In this document: positions 30,181-37,176 of the stretch, piece by piece
Layout: each line of letters begins with the position of its first letter
Position numbering within the stretch: the stretch's first letter is position 1
NCBI GenBank assembly: GCA_964016885.1
Contig: OZ024760.1
Location: forward strand, 2,545,394-2,609,393
Reading direction: 5' to 3'
From: Eledone cirrhosa
Lineage: Eukaryota; Mollusca; Cephalopoda; Octopoda; Eledonidae
Length of the DNA: 64,000 nt
Notes under the pieces: generated by a model
Databases searched by the model: none
Told to the model about the DNA's origin: nothing
Seen by the model: only the letters and a program-made list of their open reading frames with translations
Translations under genes and position numbers: made by a program

Positions 30181-30462
30181 ATATGTAACTGTTTGTCTCT
30201 GTGCCCACATGCATGTATGTATGGAGCGTGATGTGCGTGTGTGATGTGCGTATGTGTTTGTGTGTCTGTGTGTGTGTGTGTGTGTGCAATGTGTGATGTG
30301 CCATGTATGTGTGTATATCTGTGTGTGAGGTGCTGTGTGTGTAATATGTGTGATGTGTGTGTGTAATGAAAACTATGATGATGATGATGATGACGAAGAT
30401 AACAGACTGACATACTTTTCTTCTGCGTTATGTGACACCACTGTCTTGTACATTAGATCAAT
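30181..30462 (+). other. TG-rich transition and short unique segment
   Basis: TG-rich to about 30365, then (GAT)n at 30375-30393, then unique sequence with no gene seen. Confidence 0.6.
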
Positions 30463-30785
30463 GGTGATGGTGGTGGTGCTGGTGCTGGTGATGGTGGTCG
30501 TGCTGGTGATGGTGCTGGTGGTGCTGGTGGTGGTGGTGGTGGTGGTGATGCTGGTGGTGGTGCTGGTGGTGGTGGTGCTGGTGGTGGTGGTGATGGTGGT
30601 GCTGTTGATGGTGGTGGTGGTGGTGGTGCTGGTAGTGGTGGTGATGGTGGTGCTGGTGGTGGTGATGGTGGTGGTGGTGGTGATGGTGGTGGTGGTGGTG
30701 GTGCTGGTGGTGGTGGTGGTAGAGGTAATGGTGGTGATAGTGGTGGTGGTGGTGGTGGTGATAGTGGTGGTGGTGGTGGTGGTGG

Positions 30786-30816
<31 letters not shown>

Positions 30817-30978
30817 GGTGCTGGTGGTGGTGGTGGTAGAGGTAATGGTGGTGATAGTGGTGGTGGTGGTGGTGGTGATAGTGGTGGTGGTGGTGGTGGT
30901 GGTGGTGGTGGTGGAGGTAGAGGTGATGGTGGTGATAGTGGTGGTGGTGGTGGTGGTGTGGTGGTGGTGCTGGTGGTG
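30463..30978 (+). repeat. (GGT)n/(GCT)n trinucleotide minisatellite
   Basis: GGTGGTGCTGGTGG-type sequence. A block TAGAGGTAATGGTGGTGATA occurs at ~30720 and ~30836 and, varied, at ~30917, so about 116-bp and ~81-bp pieces were duplicated. Poly-Val, poly-Thr, poly-Pro and poly-His frames are artefacts. Confidence 0.95.
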
Positions 30979-31069
30979 ACAGACACAGAAATCTATGTGA
31001 TGTGACAACTAACTTACCTACACAATAAATCAATTTTTATTTGATAGAAAACAAAAGAAGACTACCTAT

Positions 31070-31345
31070 TGGTGTTGTTGTTGTTGTTGTTGTAGCTGCT
31101 GTTGTTGTTGTTATACTTGTGACTGTTGTTGTTATTATAGTTGTTGTAGCTGTTGTTGTTGTTGTTGTTGTGACTGTTGTTGTTATTATAGTTGATGTTG
31201 TTGTTGTTGTTGTTGTAGCTGTTGTTGTTGTTGTGACTGTTGTTGTTATTATAGTTGATGTTGTTGTTGTAGCTGTTGTTGTTGTTATTCTTATTGTTGT
31301 TGATGTTGTTGTTATTATTGATACTATTATACTTGACATGATTGA
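31070..31345 (+). repeat. (GTT)n trinucleotide minisatellite
   Basis: (TTG)n with repeated blocks GTGACTGTTGTTGTTATTAT (near 31121, 31170, 31235) and GTTGTAGCTGTTGTTG. 30979-31069 before it is unique. Confidence 0.95.
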
Positions 31346-31355
31346 TGCTGTTGTT

Positions 31356-31575
31356 TTGATGGTGGTGGTGGTGGAGGTGGTGATGGTGGTGGTGGTGGTG
31401 GTGGAGGTGGTGGTGGTGATGATGGTGGTGGTGGAGGCGGTGGAGGAGGTGGTGGTGGTGGTGGAGGTGATGGTGGAGGTAGTGGTGATGGTGGTGGTGG
31501 TGGAGGTAGTAGTGATGGTAGTGGTGATGGTGGAGGTGGTGGTGATGGTGGTGGTGGTGGAGGTGGTGAGGTTAG
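31356..31575 (+). repeat. (GGT)n/(GGA) minisatellite
   Basis: GGTGGTGGTGGAGGTGGTGA-type units. Confidence 0.95.
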
Positions 31576-31888
31576 TTAAATTGACTTTTATATATATATA
31601 GCATAGAAGAGTGACAGTGTGTGTATGTATGTATGTATGTATGTGAGTGTGAATGTGTATGTGTGAGTGTGTTGTTAGGTTAGGTGTATTGATTAGAAGT
31701 GGGTACTTTTATTATCTTACTTGCTTTAGTCATTAGACTGTGGCTATAGCGGGGCACCACATTGATTTAGTTGATTATGTTAACCCCATTACTTATTTTA
31801 GTGATTTCTTGTCTTTGTCATCAAACTGCTAGGTTACAGACATACACACAGACACAAATGTAAACACAGATGTAGACACATAAACAGA
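31576..31888 (+). other. unique spacer with short TATG and CA tracts
   Basis: Includes (TATG)n near 31623-31645. No gene is seen. Confidence 0.5.
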
Positions 31889-32197
31889 CATACGGGTGAT
31901 GTGTTGTTTCCTTGAGCAAGACACTTTATTTCACATTTCTCCAGTTTACTCAGCTGTAGAAATGAGATGATAGGGACTGGGGTCCATATCATTCCACTGC
32001 AAAGTGGTCGTGGAGGTGCCACGGCAAAAAAAAGCACCCAGCCCACACTGTAAAGTGGACGTGTAGGTGCCACGGAAAAAAAGCACGCAGCACTCACTGT
32101 AAATGAGGTTGGTGTTAGGAAGGGCATCCAGCTGTAGAAATCAAGCCAGAATCAGTTCCCGTCCCGCCCTTGCAAACAGGGAAAAGCAGATGTAAAC

Positions 32198-32231
<34 letters not shown>

Positions 32232-32235
32232 ATAT
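31889..32235 (+). mobile_element. SINE family B, head-truncated, with duplicated tail module
   Basis: It begins at CGGGTGATGTGTTGTTTCC, without the tRNA-like boxes. The rest is SINE-B, except that the module AAAGCACCCAGC...CACTGTAAAGTGGACGTGTAGGTGCCACGG appears as an extra unit, as it does in the LINE 3' UTR at 2351-2655. It ends with (GAT)n at 32201-32231. Confidence 0.85.
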
Positions 32236-32240
32236 ATATA

Positions 32241-32762
32241 CAGTTGTCCTCCAGTATTCGCAGAGGTTACATTTCTAGAGCACCTGCGAATATTGGACGT
32301 GGCCCATAAAAATACCTATAACCCTTTACCATTTACATTACTCTATATATACTACTGTATTTTTGTGGTAAAAGCTTTTCTTCACATAATTATCTCACAT
32401 AATATTGAATCTATGAGATTTTGATGTTATTTATTTTGTGAACAACACCTTAACATCAGTATGAGTGGCCAGTTACAGCCGGTTTGAACAGAAAGAGGTG
32501 AGGTAATCTTGGCCAGATATGGCCAGTTTAAATGCTAAAGGGTTAAACATCAAAACATAACGTAAAATATAGGCCAGCAAATATGGTATAATGTTATCAT
32601 TAATTTAGCGTTAAAAAGCATCCAAAAATATATATTGCCACGCAAAAAGTCATTAAAATCTTGCGGAAGATATTTACAATTCCGCGAATATGTGGTGGTT
32701 TCCTCTAACAATTATTAGTTAGGTTCTAAGGAAAATTCTGCAAATAACCAGGACCACAACTG
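32241..32762. mobile_element. pogo/Tigger-like MITE, interrupted by a piggyBac-like MITE
   Basis: Inverted ends CAGTTGTCCTCCAGTATTCG (left) and, inverted at the right, CAGTTGTGGTCCTGGTTATT. Left sub-terminal GCAGAGGTTACATTTCTAGA pairs with right TTAGTTAGGTTCTAAGG-type sequence, and TTCCGCGAATATGTGG lies inside. TA precedes the left end. Such CAG...TATTCGC ends recall Tigger/pogo-like families (from memory). The segment 32318-32546 is a later insertion. Confidence 0.7.
32318..32546 (-). mobile_element. piggyBac-like TTAA MITE
   Basis: Right end ATGCTAAAGGG followed by TTAA (32543-32546); left end ATAA (a worn TTAA) followed by CCCTTTACCATTTACATTAC. Inside, inverted, are TTGATGTTATTTATTTTGTG-type sequence, CCGGTTTGAACAGAAAGAGG and TGGCCAGATATGGCCAGTTT. 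It is the same element as 35439-35666 in the opposite orientation. Confidence 0.85.
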
Positions 32763-32796
32763 CCAGGATCATGAATGCTGGGGTACATTGTTTTAT

Positions 32797-33190
32797 ATCA
32801 TCATCATCATCGTTTAACGTCCATCTTCCACGCTTGCATGGGTTTGGACGGGAGTTTTCCCACTTGAGGCAAGATTTGTTGTCCTGCTCGTATAGGACTG
32901 TCTGGCGGGTTTTCTATGGCTGGATGCCCTTCCTAACACCAACCACGTTTACAGTGTGGACTGGGAGGTTTTTACCGTGTTACCTACATGGCCACATTAC
33001 AGCGTGGACTGTGTTTTTTTGTCGTGACACCTACATGTCTGGCGGGTTTTCTACGGCTGGGTGCCCTTCCCAACACCAACCACATTTACAGTGTGGACTG
33101 GGAGGTTTTTACCATGTTACCTACACGGTCACATTACAGCGTGGACTGTGTGTTCTTTTGTCGTGACACCTACACGACCTCATTTGTTTC
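32797..33190 (-). mobile_element. LINE 3' UTR fragment with tandem duplication
   Basis: On the plus strand: (ATC)n, CGTTTAACGTCCATCTTCC, GCTTGCATGGGTTTGGACGG, CCTGCTCGTATAGGACTG, then CTGGCGGGTTTTCTATGGCT with GTTTACAGTGTGGACTGGG. The last module is repeated ~137 bp further on (CTGGCGGGTTTTCTACGGCT). Related to but diverged from the LINE 3' UTR at 2351. No coding part remains. Confidence 0.75.
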
Positions 33191-33315
33191 AGACTGGATG
33201 TTGTGGTACCAACATAACTTCACATTTAATATATATATATATATATCCCTTCCATACACCCCCCATGCACTTATGCTCACATCATCCATATACTGTAAAG
33301 TTATGTTGGTATCAC

Positions 33316-33577
33316 AATAAAAAAGCACCCTGACCACACTGTAAAGTGGTCATGTAGGTGTCACAACAAAAGGCACCCAGCACTCACTGTAAATGAGGTT
33401 GGTGTTAGGAAGGGCCTCCAGCTGTAGTAACCAAGCCAAAATGAGTTCTGTATGTGAAGGACAAGGTCACCTGACCTAGGCATTGCCCACAACAGGACAA
33501 CTTGCCTAACCCATGCTAGCGTGGAAAAATGGACATAAAACAGTGATGATGATGATGACGATGATGATGATGATGAT
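33316..33577 (+). mobile_element. LINE 3' UTR fragment
   Basis: AAAAAAGCACCCTGACCACA, AAATGAGGTTGGTGTTAGG, GCATTGCCCACAACAGGAC, CTAACCCATGCTAGCGTGG and a (GATGAT)n tail. It matches the 2351-2655 3' UTR (inverted) along its length, including the CCCACAACAGGACAAC segment that SINE-B lacks. So it comes from the LINE, not from a SINE. Confidence 0.85.
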
Positions 33578-33640
33578 ACATGTGTGTGTGTGTTTGTGTT
33601 TGAGTGTGTGTGTGTGTGTATAATATATATATATATAAAA
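33578..33640 (+). repeat. (TG)n/(TA)n microsatellite
   Basis: Follows the (GAT)n tail of the LINE fragment. Confidence 0.9.
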
Positions 33641-34181
33641 CTTTCTCATTATTAAGCTGATGTTTGGAAATTAACTTTAGAATGGCTGTTACATAAAATT
33701 ACGTTGAAAGGTTTTTTTTAAATATATATCAAAACACTTTAACATGTTTGTTAACATATTTCTAATGGAAGTCAATGCCTATGATTTACAAATCATTTGA
33801 AAAATAAGCAAGATTTTGAAAGGATTTAATAATATAATTAATTTTCTCATTATCAAAGTGTTCAGAACATAACTTACCAAGTGTTCTTACATCAAAATAT
33901 GATCAAAGATTTTTAGATAAATATAAACAGTTTGAAATAAACAGCTTTATATCAAGGACGGTTTCACACAGTGTGGTATCAAATAGGTTCAGCTGATGTT
34001 TGGAACATAACTTAACAAAGGTTCTCACATAAAATTATGATGGAAGTTATTAGATAAATGTGAATACTTTAAAATAAACAGTTTTTTATCATAGAATCAG
34101 GGGCATTTTTTTTTTCTAGTTTGGTATCAAAAAGGATTATCATATTTTGGAATATAACATAACAAAGGTTCTTACATAAAA
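33641..34181 (+). repeat. dispersed AT-rich ~150-bp repeat copies
   Basis: Contains AACATAACTTAACAAAGG, TTCTCACATAAAATTATGATG, TTAGATAAATGTGAATAC and GTTTGGTATCAAAAAGG. The copy is cut at CTTACATAAAA (34181) by the hammerhead-bearing element and continues at 35321 with ATGATGGAAGGTTTAG. Confidence 0.75.
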
Positions 34182-34347
34182 CAGAATAGCTGGCCATTCA
34201 CAGTAAAGTGACCAGTGAAAAAACTTGGTACATCTACATATGTATACGTGTGTGTATTCATATACATACTAGTATTTCAGTATACATATATGGATGTACA
34301 TCTTTAACTTAATTGTTTAAGCGTCAGTCATACAAAAGTGAGTTACA

Positions 34348-34376
34348 AACGAAACGAAGTTTAATTTCGTTTCGTT
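34348..34376 (+). other. perfect 11-bp hairpin in the 467-bp monomer
   Basis: AACGAAACGAA pairs with TTCGTTTCGTT around a 7-base loop GTTTAAT. It is repeated at +467 (34815-34843) and +934 (35282-35310). Function unknown; possibly a structural part of the RNA. Confidence 0.8.
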
Positions 34377-34500
34377 ATTTGTTTTTATCGTCTCCGTTGA
34401 ACCGGTACTTACTCACACTCTATGCAAATTAGTCTGCCCACTACTAATTTTCATAGAAAAAGCATATAACGATATGTGCTTTTACGATTCTCTAGAGAGG

Positions 34501-34577
34501 CCGGAAGATAGGTAAATATTGCTGATGAGTTGTAACAACAACGAAACTAGTTCAATATTCCTTGTCTGGCTTTCTGG
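34501..34577 (+). ncRNA. hammerhead ribozyme, type I, copy 1
   Basis: All core parts are present in order. Stem I pairs AATATTG (34515-34521) with CAATATT (34553-34559), and extends through bulges via GG/CC, GATA/TGTC and CCGGAA (34501-34506)/TTCTGG (34572-34577). Then CTGATGA (34522-34528), stem II GTTGT/ACAAC (34529-34533 with 34538-34542) with loop AACA, GAAA (34543-34546), and a minimal stem III formed by ACTAGT (34546-34551). The predicted cleavage is after T34552 (GUU triplet). ACTAGT is a palindrome, so two molecules could share a 6-bp stem III, as in dimeric hammerheads of animal satellites and Penelope-like elements. Self-cleavage is inferred, not shown. Confidence 0.85.
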
Positions 34578-34967
34578 AGAATAGAGGAAAGGTGTTTCCT
34601 CAAAAACCAGTATGACTCTAAAAACCGGTTTGTCTGTGTGTTTACATACAGAATAGCTGGCCATTCACAGTAAAGTGACCAGTGAAAAAACTTGGTACAT
34701 CTACATATGTATACGTGTGTGTATTCATATACATACTAGTATTTCAGTATACATATATGGATGTACATCTTTAACTTAATTGTTTAAGCGTCAGTCATAC
34801 AAAAGTGAGTTACAAACGAAACGAAGTTTAATTTCGTTTCGTTATTTGTTTTTATCGTCTCCGTTGAACCGGTACTTACTCACACTCTATGCAAATTAGT
34901 CTGCCCACTACTAATTTTCATAGAAAAAGCATATAACGATATGTGCTTTTACGATTCTCTAGAGAGG

Positions 34968-35044
34968 CCGGAAGATAGGTAAATATTGCTGATGAGTTGT
35001 AACAACAACGAAACTAGTTCAATATTCCTTGTCTGGCTTTCTGG
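34968..35044 (+). ncRNA. hammerhead ribozyme, type I, copy 2
   Basis: The same 77 bases exactly 467 bp further on, with CTGATGA at 34989-34995. Predicted cleavage is between 35019 and 35020. Cleavage at both sites would free the 467-nt RNA 34553-35019. Confidence 0.85.
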
Positions 35045-35322
35045 AGAATAGAGGAAAGGTGTTTCCTCAAAAACCAGTATGACTCTAAAAACCGGTTTGT
35101 CTGTGTGTTTACATACAGAATAGCTGGCCATTCACAGTAAAGTGACCAGTGAAAAAACTTGGTACATCTACATATGTATACGTGTGTGTATTCATATACA
35201 TACTAGTATTTCAGTATACATATATGGATGTACATCTTTAACTTAATTGTTTAAGCGTCAGTCATACAAAAGTGAGTTACAAACGAAACGAAGTTTAATT
35301 TCGTTTCGTTATTTGTTTTTAT

Positions 35323-35438
35323 GATGGAAGGTTTAGATAAATATAGACAATATCATGCTGTTGTTACCATATTTCTAATGAAGGACACTGTTTAGGGTTT
35401 TCAAGTAACTTTGAAATTAATCAAGAATTTGGAGAGAT
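35323..35438 (+). repeat. dispersed AT-rich repeat, continuation
   Basis: GATGGAAGGTTTAGATAAAT to GAATTTGGAGAGATT. It completes the copy interrupted at 34181, and is itself cut by a TTAA MITE at 35439. Confidence 0.7.
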
Positions 35439-35666
35439 TTAACCCTTTAGCATTTAAACCGGCCATATCCGCCCAGAATTCTCTCACCTATTACTGTTTA
35501 AACCAGCCATAACCAACTGCTCATACTGATGTTAAGGTATTGTTCTCAAAATAAATAACATCAAAATCTCATAGATTCAATATTATGTGAGATATTCTGT
35601 GAGGTAATGCCTTCACCACAAAAATACAATAGTATATATAGAGTAATGTAAATGTTAAAGGGTTAA
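35439..35666 (+). mobile_element. piggyBac-like TTAA MITE, intact ends, 228 bp
   Basis: TTAA (35439-35442) then CCCTTTAGCATTTAAACCGG; the right end is TGTAAATGTTAAAGGG then TTAA (35663-35666). Inverted ends share CCCTTTARCATTTA. Inside, AAACCGGCC and AAACCAGCC lie exactly 44 bp apart with CAGAATTCTCTCACCT between them: this is the single-copy ancestor of the 44-bp minisatellite at 11990-15885. No coding capacity. Confidence 0.9.
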
Positions 35667-35727
35667 GAAGGACTTAAAGGTTCTGACATAAAATTACAAT
35701 GGAGAGTTTTAGATAAATACAAACATT
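35667..35727 (+). repeat. dispersed AT-rich repeat, short piece
   Basis: GACATAAAATTACAATGG and TTTTAGATAAATACAAAC between two MITEs. Confidence 0.6.
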
Positions 35728-36111
35728 TTAACCCTTTAGTATTTACATGGGCGGAGGTGGTGAGAGCAGACCTCAGATCGCTGAAGCTCACAGAGGAGAT
35801 GACGAAGGACTGTGACAAGTGGAGAGATGCTGTGCTGAATAAGACGAGTCCCACCCTTGCAAGCAGGGAAAAGAGAACGTATGATGATGATGATGATGAC
35901 GATTACTCTATATTTACTATTGTATTTCTATGGTAAAGGCTTTAGCTCACATAATCATCTCACATAATATTGAATCTATGAGATTTTGATGTTATTCATT
36001 TTCAGAACAATACCTTAACATCAATATGAGTGGCCAGTTACAGCCGGTTTGAACAGAATGAGGTAATAGAATTCTGGCCAGATACAACTAATTTAAATGC
36101 TAACAGGTTAA
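35728..36111 (-). mobile_element. piggyBac-like TTAA MITE with a LINE fragment inserted
   Basis: TTAA at 35728-35731 followed by CCCTTTAGTATTTACAT; the right end is AATGCTAACAGG then TTAA (36108-36111). Orientation is as in 32318-32546. After subtracting 35745-35903 it is about 225 bp, the usual size. Confidence 0.85.
35745..35903 (+). pseudogene. 5'-truncated LINE tail nested in a MITE
   Basis: GGGCGGAGGTGGTGAGAGCA reads TWAEVVRADL in frame, then CDKWRDAVLNK, followed by GCAAGCAGGGAAAAGAGAAC and a (GATGAT)n tail. It corresponds to the last ~35 codons plus the 3' end of the subfamily at 25194-25566. The MITE sequence resumes right after it (GATTACTCTATATTTAC). Confidence 0.85.
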
Positions 36112-36302
36112 CTCTTGTATTACCGTGTTTTTTATGATCAAGTGGTTTGATAACAAAACGTTTAAGCTGGTCTTTTGGAACATAACTTAACAGAAGTTGT
36201 TACATAAAATTATGATGGAAGGTTTGTAGATAAATGCAAATACTTTCCTTCTGTAGTTAACATATTTCTAAGGAAAGAAACTGTCTATGGTTTTCAAGTA
36301 TC
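36112..36302 (+). repeat. dispersed AT-rich repeat copy
   Basis: GGAACATAACTTAACAGAAG, TTACATAAAATTATGATGG, TTGTAGATAAATGC and GGTTTTCAAGTA. Confidence 0.65.
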
Positions 36303-36466
36303 GTATTTCCCGGCATCAAAGACATTACTTTTTTCATAAAATAATCTCAAAAATCCACCATGAATTCTGGAGGCCGAAGGGTGTTTATTATTTTTTTTTC
36401 AAATTATTGGTTGTCAAAATCAGGATGCATCCTCAAGGATGAAGCGTCTTCAGCGCTGGGAAGTAC
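36303..36466. mobile_element. short inverted-end element (MITE candidate)
   Basis: The left end is GTATTTCCCGGCATCAAAGA; the right end inverted is GTACTTCCCAGCGCTGAAGA. About 164 bp, no coding, and inserted in a dispersed AT-rich repeat. GTATTTCCCGGC ends occur in widespread animal MITEs that I cannot place in a superfamily. Confidence 0.55.
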
Positions 36467-36640
36467 AGTAACTTAGAAAATAATTACGAATTTGAAGGGG
36501 CTAGAAAGTTTTAACATAAAATTATGTTGGAATGCTTTATTACTATTTTTAGATAAATATAAACACTTCAGAATAAACAGTGTTATATCATAGAACAGAG
36601 GATGGTTTCAAGTAGTTTGGTATCAAAAGAGTTAAAACAA
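36467..36640 (+). repeat. dispersed AT-rich repeat copy
   Basis: TTTTAACATAAAATTATGTTGG, TTTAGATAAATATAAACAC, ATCATAGAACAGAGG and AGTTTGGTATCAAAAG. Confidence 0.65.
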
Positions 36641-36917
36641 TAATTAATATTTTACTATGATTTTACACAGGAAATGATGAATGTTTTGTAACTGTATTCC
36701 ATATACATAATAATGTCTTTGATGATCGATAAAAGAATGAAAAGTAATGAAAAAAAAAAATTAGTTTCAATAATATTGCTGCTTACGATTCGACCTCAAC
36801 CCACATCAAACCAGGAGACGGAAAAAGAATTTCAAAAAAATTCTCATCTTCTTACAACTCACGAAAAGAAATCATTTGCTTATCAAAAACGAATTGATGT
36901 CTTTGAATTCTAGTAGA
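36641..36917 (+). other. unique AT-rich spacer
   Basis: A 66-codon frame (36713-36913) is Lys/Glu-rich and has no recognisable domain; I do not regard it as a gene. Confidence 0.4.
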
Positions 36918-37085
36918 AGATGAAGAGGAAAAAAAAAGAAAGAAGGCGAAGAAGAAGAAGAAGAAGAAGAAGAAGAAGAAGAAGAAGAAGAAGGCGAAGA
37001 AGAAGGCGAAGAAGAAGAAGAAGAAGAAGAAGAAGAAGGCAAAGAAGAAGAAGAAGGCAATGAAAAAGAAGAAGAAGAAGACAGG
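36918..37085 (+). repeat. (GAA)n/(GAAGGC) trinucleotide tract
   Basis: Purine-rich (AAG)n with GGCGAAGAAGAAGGCGAAG blocks. Long (GAA)n tracts can form triplex DNA; nothing here shows that one acts. Confidence 0.95.
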
Positions 37086-37176
37086 ACAGAACACTAAAGA
37101 CAAGACTAATGACAAAAAGACAGAAGACAAAAATAGAAGAGAGAAGACGAAAAACAGATGCCAATAGATAATACAG

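Larger units (their letters stand above)
34182..35322 (+). mobile_element. 467-bp tandem element (2.44 copies) with hammerhead ribozymes; retrozyme/Penelope-LTR-like
   Basis: Three copies start CAGAATAGCTGGCCATTCAC at 34182, 34649 and 35116, exactly 467 bp apart. The two full copies look identical wherever I compared them; the third stops after about 207 bp. The element interrupts a dispersed AT-rich repeat that resumes cleanly on the right. Each full monomer carries a hammerhead ribozyme on the plus strand, so a transcript could release one 467-nt RNA between the two sites. A second fixed structure, an 11-bp hairpin, is present in all three copies. There is no reverse transcriptase or GIY-YIG endonuclease frame, so it would be nonautonomous. 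Confidence 0.85.

Noticed and set aside
34482..35131. Two identical 60-codon minus frames
   Set aside because: They are the antisense of the 467-bp repeat and overlap the hammerhead; identity reflects the tandem duplication, not coding.
36713..36913. 66-codon Lys-rich frame
   Set aside because: No domain or known start context, and AT-rich flanks; compatible with chance.
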